Assembly: GCA_963210315.1 (NCBI GenBank)
Contig: OY723305.1
Location: 1-64,000, forward strand
Reading direction: 5' to 3'
DNA length: 64,000 bases
From: Rhynchopus euleeides
Taxonomy: Eukaryota; Euglenozoa; Diplonemea; Diplonemida; Diplonemidae
The notes under the pieces: generated by a model
What the model saw: only the letters and a program-made list of their open reading frames with translations
Told to the model about the DNA's origin: nothing
Databases searched by the model: none
Program-made: the position numbers and the translations under genes
Part shown: positions 44,401 through 53,643 of the stretch, in pieces
How the letters are laid out: each line of letters starts with the position of its first letter
Numbering within the stretch: position 1 is the stretch's first letter

Positions 44401-47400
44401 CTGATGGACGGGCCCGCTGCAAGTCGTATTACCCCAAGCCCTTCCTTGCAGCTTCCATCTGTCAGACGCATCAGTCGTACAGCCGTCCAAAGCGCCCGAA
44501 CAATGGCAGGCAAACCACCGCCACTGCTGCTGAGACACAGAGGGTGCGGGATGTAACAGGGAACCCGTTTGCAGTGCATATGAATGTGCGCAGCAATCAG
44601 TACGTTGTCCCGTACAATCCGTATCTTTCAGCCACAATCTGTGCACACCTAAATGTTGAGGTGGTTGGAAGCCCAGCTGTCATCAAATACCTCTTCAAGT
44701 ATCTGTTCAAGCCGGAGGAGGTTGCCAAGGTTGGAGTTCAGAATACCACTACTACTACTACTACTACGACTACTACTACTACTTCTCCTGCTGCTGCAGC
44801 GGGGGCAGAGAACAACACAGCGGGGCAGCGGGCAGCGGCGGCGGCGGCGGCGGCGGCGGCGGAGAAGGTGCGTAACGAACCTCAGGAGCATCTCCTTGGC
44901 ATGTATGTTGGAGCAGCGGAGGCGATGGGGTATCTTCTCGGGACACAGATGGTCTCCATCAAGCCTGCAATTGTCCGTCTTGCTGTTCATCTTGAGAACC
45001 AGGAGAGAGTCTACTACCGCGAGGGGGGAGAGGACGAAGCTCTTGCAAGGGGGGCAAAGACAACGCTGACCGGCTGGTTTGAGGCAAACGCACGTGAGCA
45101 GCAAGGGGATCCCGAATACCTCGGCCTCCACAGCCTTTCCTACCTCGAAATGCCAGAGTACTGCACCTGGGTCAAGGGGGAGGCTGTGTGGAGGCTTCGA
45201 AGGGGGTGGAAGTGGGACGCGGCGGAGGGGAAGTTTGAGGCAACAGACCGTGCCAGGGAAAGTCGGAAGCGCCCCTTGGCAATTGGCCGCATGATGTTCA
45301 CACCACCGAAGGATGCTGAGCTCCAGTGTCTGAGAATGCTGATGATGTCTCGTGCTGGTGCGACATCGTTTGAAGACCTTCGCACAGTCAACGGAGAAGT
45401 CTACAACACCTTCAAAGATGCAGCGGGTGCACACGGCCTCCTCGAAGATGGGGCGCTTGTTGAGAGGACTATCAAAGAGGCTGCTGACATTACAATATCA
45501 TCGAAGTACCTCCGATTCACCTTCTGTGTTCTCCTCGACTCCTTTGTTGTTTCAAGCGACACCGCCCTGAGGATTTGGAATGACTACAAGGTGCAGTTAT
45601 GCATGCCATACCGCTCCCGGCTGGATCGAAGCGCAAACATTACAGATGCAGATGAGAATGCTGCCCTGCACGACATGTCGAATCTTCTTCGCAACCTCAA
45701 CGGAAGCAGCACCTCAGCGTATGGCCTTCCGGAGCCTTCGTCTTCCATATCTGCTGCAGGTGGTGGAGGTGGTGCGAGTGGCTGGGTCATCAGGGATGAG
45801 CTGGCGTATGACATGGAGGTAGAGAAGGGAAGGAGCGAGCAGGCCTACTCCAACATGAACCCAGGGCAGAAGGCGGCTTTTGACGCCATCACAGAGGCTG
45901 TAGTTGCAGGGCAGGGGGGTGTCTTCTTTCTGCAGGGTGCTGCTGGGACAGGAAAGACCTTCACCTATGATGCACTTCTCTCCTGGTGCAGGGGGAATCC
46001 GATGCCTCAACAGGAAGGGCACTCCATCGCCCTAGCCGTTGCCAGTTCCGGAATTGCTGCTACACTTCTTCGTGGGGGGCGGACCGCCCACAACCGGTTC
46101 AAGATTCCCCTCAACATTGACCCTTCCGAATGTAACAAACTCTGTTCCTTGCCCACAGAGTTTGAGGACTTGATCAGAAAAACGTCACTGATTGTTTGGG
46201 ATGAGGTGGTGATGGCAAGGAGGGAATGTGTTGAGATTGTGGATCGGTCCTGTCGGAGGGTGAGGCAGAATGAGGCACCCTTTGGTGGGATTGTGACAGT
46301 GCTTGGTGGTGACATCAAGCAAATTCTTCCGGTGCATGACACCAGGGAGGGGGCAATTGCAGCAACACTCCACATGTCCCCTCTCTGGCCTGAAATTCAG
46401 AAGATAAGTTTGACCCAAATTATGAGGCAACAGGGTGACCTGGAATATGCACAGTTTTTGAGTGCAGTTGGGGATGGTTCCATGAATGAGGAAGATGGGA
46501 CCATAAACCTCTTCAGCAAGATGTATGTCAAGAACGTGTTTCCTTCCAGTGCTGCTGCAATCAGAAGAAAAAATGACAGTTGCCACTACTACAGCCAGGA
46601 AGACCTGATTGAACACACCTTTCCAAATCTTTCGAAGAAGCAGAACAATCATCATGCTCCATCCTCCTTCTCCTCCTCATTCATTGGGAATGCAATGATC
46701 ATGTGTCCAACAAACAGTGCACAGCGTGAGCTCAACCAAAAATGTCTGCAGAGGATGCCTGGGGAGGAGTTTCTCATTATCGGGCAGGACACCTGTGTTG
46801 AGGAGAATGTTCGTCCTGACCTTCTTGACAATGATGTGCTCAACCAAGTGGTGGTGACTGGAATCCCACTCCACACACTGCACCTCAAGGTTGGGGCACC
46901 TGTCATGCTTCTGAAGAACTTGAATCCTCCAGGAGGGCTGTGTAATGGGACACGGCTGATCTTGAAGAGGATTACCCCTCTCAACCTTCTGTGTGTTCCG
47001 ATTGACAAACCTGACACCCTGGAAAGTGACTACATCTGCATCCCACGGGTCAAGAACGAACCAGATGCAAAAAAGGTTGGCTTTGCCATGAAGCGTGTCC
47101 AGTTTCCAGTTTCTCTTGCCTTTGCAAGCACAATCAACTCTAACCTCCCTCCTCCAACTGCAGAAGCCTTGCAAAGAAATGCACCCCTCCCCAACACAGT
47201 GGCACACCTTGAGTTTGCTGAAGATGACGATGATGATGACGATGATGATGATGGCATGCCTTTTCCTCAGTATCATCTTCCTGACTCTAACCGCGACGGT
47301 GATCGACTGAGTTTTTTCCCCCCAAACCTGAAGAGAACAGGAGCACAGCTTGAAAGAACAACAGTCTCCCTTCGGGTCCGCCAGTTTCTGGCAGCTGCAG

Positions 47401-47960
47401 GGCTTCCCTGTACCGCCGTTGTTGACGTTCCTGGAGACGGTCATTGCTTTTACCACTCCCTTTTGTGCTACAGTCAAATCAGAAGAAGAGTTCCTGGGGT
47501 GGGGACGGCTGCCCTGGACCAACGGGCTTCCGCAAAGCTCCTTCGTGAACATGTCTGGAAGGATCCCTTTCCAGAGGGACTGAGACACTTGGTTTCAATT
47601 GCATCTTTTGTTCATTGGCAGGGCTTGGGTCTGGAATGTCAGAAAGGAGTCCAGGACTACTGCAACTTGCATCGAGTGATGAACTCGCCATTCTGGGCTG
47701 ACAGCATTGCTGTGTATCTAACCGCTGTTGTTTTGCAGATCTGCATTGTTGTCATTCTCACAGAAGATGCAGACAATGGCCTTGGACAGAAGGTCAGTGA
47801 GCACAAATACAACACCCCGAAGGCAGCCAACACCTTTTACATTATTTGTGACAACAGCGTACACTTCTTGCAGTTCTCTGCATACGGATACAGCAAGGTT
47901 CAGCAGAGCCTTACAACAACTGTGATCCATGATGGTCGGCCGCAAAACCAAAATCCCTAG
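41457..47960 (+). CDS. Helitron Rep-helicase-OTU polyprotein (copy 2), helicase motifs V-VI deleted
   Basis: 2,167 codons. Residues 1-190 hold about five hydrophobic segments, unusual for a Helitron. Cys/His fingers lie at 220-302 and 463-488. The Helitron N-terminal block (QFPLLFPNGG, about 705) leads to the HUH motif (RGLPHFHLLLY, about 917-927) and the paired-tyrosine motif (IKYLFKYLFK, about 1076-1085), which nick and join DNA in rolling-circle transposition. Thr and Ala runs (1096-1137) come next. The Pif1-like helicase has Walker A GAAGTGKT (1494-1501), Walker B DE (1582-1583) and motif III, then jumps at N1894 straight to the acidic linker: 104 residues with motifs V and VI are gone, in frame. 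An OTU domain closes the protein (DGHC 1994-1997, His 2136). Rep may work; the helicase should not. Start codon uncertain. Confidence 0.88.
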   Translation: MRGMRLLLLVCCWLITIGCFYDPAVVCCLPDVPPLDKPRNCTRRPLLHPARRRGRRTIQVLLRTALTHVLLTCAAAFGLQMAMFYQSGVWIWKCYKSHPNEWPLRSAVVFLVLLVVYFIHFIKAADLANSCAQHQTNDPKPSSLLPLLLWASAAAVTHLPLLQRMWDFKMACVNLLLLLGLIQIYLEQLPSSSSHLSTNSCSCDRITGGGGEFSRREDSLWMCHLCGATAPTRVQIRAHFAACDTKNNTTRCSKCGNDFPTYQHMRRHWGNCGSVRVRHQCQWCAKEVRTAAAKARHENFCLLAGLSLTPTEKKSAVLQVVAQILILEEKAQFADLRRAFPDLNSYWQSRFSSTTAGLSNNERRRTLLQELQEECQRYPSRMTEEVQERGSALKEEWLEKRATHLQANPEESLALRQRYQELVEKYQVSRSLDPHRHRGAISLEDWDDTTTEGRYHDAGDATHECSKCGALLFDAERQAAGHGPCCHGRSIGIPPITYLNDEHRQLLQTPAVLQNIVRINGFFQMCVSRHSPHNLFGSSTSGVHNIILKGKGIKKLVAISNDPTMRQQLWIMGGAGNANDQMANMTDSAMVAGLGEQYHQSIRNMLIQHNEYAQLIKSAVQEAGQIHQQQRSGAEPDITVAINVDEMRGEVKRGDEFDNPQAEGEMRAIYKVPSTGEDNRENRVLWMLDGTEKIIDDLHPLWEPCQFPLLFPNGGPQTGWRYVVPEMEFIDDATSEANNLYKGVSALQYGAYHMYDRSGGRLSPALHSGKLSEMYFLMLAIRSMTQRITFHKFTSMRYSTREQLQNNSPSTRDTNTAGTSLPSSYSRGERARNQSLNDALALRARFGPPDYFITMTANPKWKEVQRGLLAGERPSQRSDLIHRVFNIKMEYVTDLLQNGLLGDYQAHVRVVEYQKRGLPHFHLLLYVQDECKPQSPSVLDMTCCAELPHPVTQPKLFQIVSDFNVHTACDKVRNAMCKIVGADGRARCKSYYPKPFLAASICQTHQSYSRPKRPNNGRQTTATAAETQRVRDVTGNPFAVHMNVRSNQYVVPYNPYLSATICAHLNVEVVGSPAVIKYLFKYLFKPEEVAKVGVQNTTTTTTTTTTTTTSPAAAAGAENNTAGQRAAAAAAAAAAEKVRNEPQEHLLGMYVGAAEAMGYLLGTQMVSIKPAIVRLAVHLENQERVYYREGGEDEALARGAKTTLTGWFEANAREQQGDPEYLGLHSLSYLEMPEYCTWVKGEAVWRLRRGWKWDAAEGKFEATDRARESRKRPLAIGRMMFTPPKDAELQCLRMLMMSRAGATSFEDLRTVNGEVYNTFKDAAGAHGLLEDGALVERTIKEAADITISSKYLRFTFCVLLDSFVVSSDTALRIWNDYKVQLCMPYRSRLDRSANITDADENAALHDMSNLLRNLNGSSTSAYGLPEPSSSISAAGGGGGASGWVIRDELAYDMEVEKGRSEQAYSNMNPGQKAAFDAITEAVVAGQGGVFFLQGAAGTGKTFTYDALLSWCRGNPMPQQEGHSIALAVASSGIAATLLRGGRTAHNRFKIPLNIDPSECNKLCSLPTEFEDLIRKTSLIVWDEVVMARRECVEIVDRSCRRVRQNEAPFGGIVTVLGGDIKQILPVHDTREGAIAATLHMSPLWPEIQKISLTQIMRQQGDLEYAQFLSAVGDGSMNEEDGTINLFSKMYVKNVFPSSAAAIRRKNDSCHYYSQEDLIEHTFPNLSKKQNNHHAPSSFSSSFIGNAMIMCPTNSAQRELNQKCLQRMPGEEFLIIGQDTCVEENVRPDLLDNDVLNQVVVTGIPLHTLHLKVGAPVMLLKNLNPPGGLCNGTRLILKRITPLNLLCVPIDKPDTLESDYICIPRVKNEPDAKKVGFAMKRVQFPVSLAFASTINSNLPPPTAEALQRNAPLPNTVAHLEFAEDDDDDDDDDDGMPFPQYHLPDSNRDGDRLSFFPPNLKRTGAQLERTTVSLRVRQFLAAAGLPCTAVVDVPGDGHCFYHSLLCYSQIRRRVPGVGTAALDQRASAKLLREHVWKDPFPEGLRHLVSIASFVHWQGLGLECQKGVQDYCNLHRVMNSPFWADSIAVYLTAVVLQICIVVILTEDADNGLGQKVSEHKYNTPKAANTFYIICDNSVHFLQFSAYGYSKVQQSLTTTVIHDGRPQNQNP

Positions 47961-48370
47961 CATCTCTTGCCTTCCCACATGTGCCACTATTGATTCATTC
48001 ACCTGCTTTTCCCTGAAAGACGCTCCTAACCTGTGCCAAGCCTGCCGCGATGTGTGTACTCCTCCCAGGCTCGATCTAACACAGTCTTCAGGCACACAAA
48101 CCACAACCGACAGAGAGACAGACTCTGCAGAAAAATTCATGAATCCGACAGAGACAGCAGCACCAACCCCGCCCCATCCTCTGACCCCAACTCTTCCCCA
48201 CATTGCCTTCCGATTGCATTGATTACGCAGGCACCACAACACACAGGCACACCTCCATGCATACACACAACAACACAGCACAGGAACCCTCAACCGGAAC
48301 ACTGAATATGCAAAAAAAAGGCGAAAAAGGCTGACATTCCCTTACGGATCCATATGGTCGTCCCCTACGT

Positions 48371-48594
48371 GGGGATACGCTATTAGCCCAACCAGCCCTC
48401 CCGACTCTGCCCGCCCGCAAGTTCAAGAAGAAGTTTGGAAAGGGGAAAAGGGATGGGGGAGAGGAGGGAGAGGGAGGGGTTTTTGAAAGGGGAGGGGAGA
48501 ACCCAACCGACCCAACCGACCAGGGGGGGGGGGGGGGGAGCGCGAGTGTGTATACCAATGAAGTACAGAAACTGTAGCTTAAGAAATCGTTGGT
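48371..48594. other. G/C-rich linker between Helitron copy 2 and satellite array 2
   Basis: 224 bp absent after copy 1. It has a purine-rich stretch (48425-48500), two CCAACCGAC words and a G run near 48523-48538. It could be the true Helitron 3' end or its target. Repeated exactly at 60558-60781. Confidence 0.6.
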
Positions 48595-51500
48595 GGATTT
48601 TTTATCTTCCACTAATTTCTGTGAAAACTGACCGACATTCCCGGGTCGCTACCCATACCTAGCGGAACGTGGTGGTGCGTTGTCATCAGTTTTCTGGCCG
48701 TTTTCGCCGCGGAAACGCTATAAAACTACTATGGGCGATTTCCCTAAGGAATTTCCAACCAAAACGTTGGATTTCCCGATGGCACCCAACATGGACGGAT
48801 TTTCGAGTGGCTGAAATCCGAAATTGTTTTCGGGGAGGTACACCCCCCGGAAATTTCACCATCGAAGGAATTTTGCAGTTCTGAGCTGTTTCGAAAATAT
48901 TGCCGACGTCACCAAAAACACGATTTTTGCAGGGATTTTTGGCTGGTTTGGTGAAACTCAGAGTTTTTATCAAAGTCGAACAGAATTCTGAGCAGAAAAG
49001 TGGCGGCCCCACTTACTTTTGGGATAGACGCGCTCCGTTCTTTACACGGTAAAGAAAATCGACAAAAAATTCGAAAAACAAAAAATGTTGCTAAAGGGTC
49101 ACCCTAAAAACCTGGATTCCCACTATACATTATAGTAACCACAGGGACCCCTGGCTGGGGGACCGATTTTTTATCTTCCACTAATTTCTGTGAAAACTGA
49201 CCGACATTCCCGGGTCGCTACCCATACCTAGCGGAACGTGGTGGTGCGTTGTCATCAGTTTTCTGGCCGTTTTCGCCGCGGAAACGCTATAAAACTACTA
49301 TGGGCGATTTCCCTAAGGAATTTCCAACCAAAACGTTGGATTTCCCGATGGCACCCAACATGGACGGATTTTCGAGTGGCTGAAATCCGAAATTGTTTTC
49401 GGGGAGGTACACCCCCCGGAAATTTCACCATCGAAGGAATTTTGCAGTTCTGAGCTGTTTCGAAAATATTGCCGACGTCACCAAAAACACGATTTTTGCA
49501 GGGATTTTTGGCTGGTTTGGTGAAACTCAGAGTTTTTATCAAAGTCGAACAGAATTCTGAGCAGAAAAGTGGCGGCCCCACTTACTTTTGGGATAGACGC
49601 GCTCCGTTCTTTACACGGTAAAGAAAATCGACAAAAAATTCGAAAAACAAAAAATGTTGCTAAAGGGTCACCCTAAAAACCTGGATTCCCACTATACATT
49701 ATAGTAACCACAGGGACCCCTGGCTGGGGGACCGATTTTTTATCTTCCACTAATTTCTGTGAAAACTGACCGACATTCCCGGGTCGCTACCCATACCTAG
49801 CGGAACGTGGTGGTGCGTTGTCATCAGTTTTCTGGCCGTTTTCGCCGCGGAAACGCTATAAAACTACTATGGGCGATTTCCCTAAGGAATTTCCAACCAA
49901 AACGTTGGATTTCCCGATGGCACCCAACATGGACGGATTTTCGAGTGGCTGAAATCCGAAATTGTTTTCGGGGAGGTACACCCCCCGGAAATTTCACCAT
50001 CGAAGGAATTTTGCAGTTCTGAGCTGTTTCGAAAATATTGCCGACGTCACCAAAAACACGATTTTTGCAGGGATTTTTGGCTGGTTTGGTGAAACTCAGA
50101 GTTTTTATCAAAGTCGAACAGAATTCTGAGCAGAAAAGTGGCGGCCCCACTTACTTTTGGGATAGACGCGCTCCGTTCTTTACACGGTAAAGAAAATCGA
50201 CAAAAAATTCGAAAAACAAAAAATGTTGCTAAAGGGTCACCCTAAAAACCTGGATTCCCACTATACATTATAGTAACCACAGGGACCCCTGGCTGGGGGA
50301 CCGATTTTTTATCTTCCACTAATTTCTGTGAAAACTGACCGACATTCCCGGGTCGCTACCCATACCTAGCGGAACGTGGTGGTGCGTTGTCATCAGTTTT
50401 CTGGCCGTTTTCGCCGCGGAAACGCTATAAAACTACTATGGGCGATTTCCCTAAGGAATTTCCAACCAAAACGTTGGATTTCCCGATGGCACCCAACATG
50501 GACGGATTTTCGAGTGGCTGAAATCCGAAATTGTTTTCGGGGAGGTACACCCCCCGGAAATTTCACCATCGAAGGAATTTTGCAGTTCTGAGCTGTTTCG
50601 AAAATATTGCCGACGTCACCAAAAACACGATTTTTGCAGGGATTTTTGGCTGGTTTGGTGAAACTCAGAGTTTTTATCAAAGTCGAACAGAATTCTGAGC
50701 AGAAAAGTGGCGGCCCCACTTACTTTTGGGATAGACGCGCTCCGTTCTTTACACGGTAAAGAAAATCGACAAAAAATTCGAAAAACAAAAAATGTTGCTA
50801 AAGGGTCACCCTAAAAACCTGGATTCCCACTATACATTATAGTAACCACAGGGACCCCTGGCTGGGGGACCGATTTTTTATCTTCCACTAATTTCTGTGA
50901 AAACTGACCGACATTCCCGGGTCGCTACCCATACCTAGCGGAACGTGGTGGTGCGTTGTCATCAGTTTTCTGGCCGTTTTCGCCGCGGAAACGCTATAAA
51001 ACTACTATGGGCGATTTCCCTAAGGAATTTCCAACCAAAACGTTGGATTTCCCGATGGCACCCAACATGGACGGATTTTCGAGTGGCTGAAATCCGAAAT
51101 TGTTTTCGGGGAGGTACACCCCCCGGAAATTTCACCATCGAAGGAATTTTGCAGTTCTGAGCTGTTTCGAAAATATTGCCGACGTCACCAAAAACACGAT
51201 TTTTGCAGGGATTTTTGGCTGGTTTGGTGAAACTCAGAGTTTTTATCAAAGTCGAACAGAATTCTGAGCAGAAAAGTGGCGGCCCCACTTACTTTTGGGA
51301 TAGACGCGCTCCGTTCTTTACACGGTAAAGAAAATCGACAAAAAATTCGAAAAACAAAAAATGTTGCTAAAGGGTCACCCTAAAAACCTGGATTCCCACT
51401 ATACATTATAGTAACCACAGGGACCCCTGGCTGGGGGACCGATTTTTTATCTTCCACTAATTTCTGTGAAAACTGACCGACATTCCCGGGTCGCTACCCA

Positions 51501-51981
51501 TACCTAGCGGAACGTGGTGGTGCGTTGTCATCAGTTTTCTGGCCGTTTTCGCCGCGGAAACGCTATAAAACTACTATGGGCGATTTCCCTAAGGAATTTC
51601 CAACCAAAACGTTGGATTTCCCGATGGCACCCAACATGGACGGATTTTCGAGTGGCTGAAATCCGAAATTGTTTTCGGGGAGGTACACCCCCCGGAAATT
51701 TCACCATCGAAGGAATTTTGCAGTTCTGAGCTGTTTCGAAAATATTGCCGACGTCACCAAAAACACGATTTTTGCAGGGATTTTTGGCTGGTTTGGTGAA
51801 ACTCAGAGTTTTTATCAAAGTCGAACAGAATTCTGAGCAGAAAAGTGGCGGCCCCACTTACTTTTGGGATAGACGCGCTCCGTTCTTTACACGGTAAAGA
51901 AAATCGACAAAAAATTCGAAAAACAAAAAATGTTGCTAAAGGGTCACCCTAAAAACCTGGATTCCCACTATACATTATAGT
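48595..51981. repeat. 569-bp satellite array 2, about 5.95 units
   Basis: Same unit as array 1. Starts at GATTTTTTATCTTCC and ends at the same phase (after TATAGT), where 8-bp array E begins. Confidence 0.97.
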
Positions 51982-52165
51982 AACCCGCAAACCCGCAAAC
52001 CCGCAAACCCGCAAACCCGCAAACCCGCAAACCCGCAAACCCGCAAACCCGCAAACCCGCAAACCCGCAAACCCGCAAACCCGCAAACCCGCAAACCCGC
52101 AAACCCGCAAACCCGCAAACCCGCAAACCCGCAAACCCGCAAACCCGCAAACCCGCAAACCCGCA
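51982..52165. repeat. 8-bp repeat array E, 23 units
   Basis: 184 bp of uniform CCCGCAAA. Both junctions are the same as those of array D, which is about 15 times longer, so the array length changed while its borders did not. Confidence 0.98.
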
Positions 52166-52358
52166 CGAGAAATGAGCAAGCGTGTTGTTCAGGTGTGAAC
52201 CTGTGTCGCGTCCCCCCCGCCCCCCCCCCCCCCCCACCCTTCCCTGCCTGCTCCCGCCCCTTGTTCATGTCTTTTGTTTGCAGCTCCGTCTTGTTCATGT
52301 GTTGTGTCATCTTGTACGTGCATCCACACACATCTCCCACACAGGAACCACACAAACT

Positions 52359-53315
52359 ATGTCGCATGCACGTCTGCGGACCATTGAGGAGTACGTCTCG
52401 GCCGGCTACCGCTTTTGCTGGGATGGCCCATGGATGTGGAATCCAGAAGGCACTCGTCGTTGCTCTGTGCCGCTGATGATCCAGAATGAACGTGCGGGCT
52501 TGCTTTTCGCTGGCGAGCAGATTCCTGGGGAAGAGGAGGAGGATGACAGTTCTGATTCAAGCGACAGAAGGCGGGCTGCTGCGTTTCGGAAGAGCCGTCG
52601 CCGCATGGGCCGTGCAGATGACCCGATTTCTCTTGACGACGACGACTCGTTTGACCCGAACGCACCAATCGTTTACGACTCGGACGATTCGACACTTGTG
52701 TTGTCACCCTCGCTGTGCGGAGCCCCTGAAGAGATCAAGGAGGACAACGGCGCTACAATTCGCGACGGTGGAGCTGCTGACCTCGGTCAGCCGGGACCGT
52801 TGACACCCCCAGTCATACAAGCATGTGAGGCTGTTGCGGAGGAGGCGAGGAATGCACCTGAAGAGGAGGTCCCTGCCGTCCCTGGCATCCCAGCGACCCC
52901 GGTGGAGAAGATCCCATCGATGACGCTTGAGGAGTCGCCTCCAGTCATTCGGCCGGAGCCACAGCTGCCGCCAGACTCAAAGAGAGCAAGGCACATCACA
53001 ACTCCGTGCTACCGGAAGACATTCCTCCATGAAGTATGTTACCTTGTAGGGCACACACACCACTCACATTATCAACTCCCCCCACAGGTTGTGTGCAGGC
53101 TGTGTCTCGGTGCATTCGAAACACAGAGCCAGCATGACGCACATGTTCGCTTCTGCCATAATGGTCATGTCACGAATGACGGTTGTGTATTCTGTCGGTA
53201 CTGCAGAAAGATGGAGCCTGCGACACACAAATGCAGGCAGGTTGTGATGAAAGCATTTGAGAAGGCCAAGAAGGCCTTGGAGGAGGGGCAGACCGATCCG
53301 ATTGTTTGGGGGTAG
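52359..53315 (+). CDS. Helitron ORF1 (copy 3)
   Basis: The same protein as the copy 2 ORF1: acidic N-terminal half, Pro/Glu-rich linker, C-terminal Cys/His fingers, and the candidate 54-nt intron at 53034-53087. No difference from copy 2 was seen. Confidence 0.65.
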   Translation: MSHARLRTIEEYVSAGYRFCWDGPWMWNPEGTRRCSVPLMIQNERAGLLFAGEQIPGEEEEDDSSDSSDRRRAAAFRKSRRRMGRADDPISLDDDDSFDPNAPIVYDSDDSTLVLSPSLCGAPEEIKEDNGATIRDGGAADLGQPGPLTPPVIQACEAVAEEARNAPEEEVPAVPGIPATPVEKIPSMTLEESPPVIRPEPQLPPDSKRARHITTPCYRKTFLHEVCYLVGHTHHSHYQLPPQVVCRLCLGAFETQSQHDAHVRFCHNGHVTNDGCVFCRYCRKMEPATHKCRQVVMKAFEKAKKALEEGQTDPIVWG

Positions 53316-53643
53316 GTGCGGAGGGGGGGAGACAACTTTATTCGGCAACAAACAAAAACAGGGGGGCAAAGATTGGGAAGAAATCACACGGCCAGGGAGG
53401 GGAAGAAAGAGTGTGCAAGGGAGGGGGATGGCGAGGGAACAAATGTCTATTCGGGGATTGTGGAAGTCTATTTGGAATTGCACTTGCTTCGAAGGCGAGC
53501 GGAGAGAGCCCCCCCCCCATCCCACGGACCCCCCCAACCTTCCTGTATTTGTCACTGCAGTTTCTTCTTGATTCTACATTGTACTTCCACATCCACCACC
53601 ACTATCGCAGGATACACACACTTTACCCCTCGAACTGAAAACA

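Larger units (their letters stand above)
39979..48370 (+). mobile_element. Helitron copy 2 (8.4 kb), Rep present, helicase damaged
   Basis: Carries ORF1 (40172-41128) and ORF2 (41457-47960). Left limit CGAGAAATGAGC and right limit CCCCTACGT are shared with copy 1. Appears identical to copy 3 at an offset of 12,187 bp. Relative to copy 1 it lacks 312 bp at the helicase motif V-VI region. It is embedded between 8-bp array D and a G/C-rich linker leading to satellite array 2. C-terminal or associated OTU domains are known among Helitron-like elements, particularly animal Helitrons and Helentrons. Element ends are inferred from copy comparison. Confidence 0.88.

Noticed and set aside
44745-44866. 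Trinucleotide (ACT and GCG) runs in Helitron ORF2 as a separate microsatellite locus
   Set aside because: They are in-frame Thr and Ala runs inside the coding sequence and the same in both copies.
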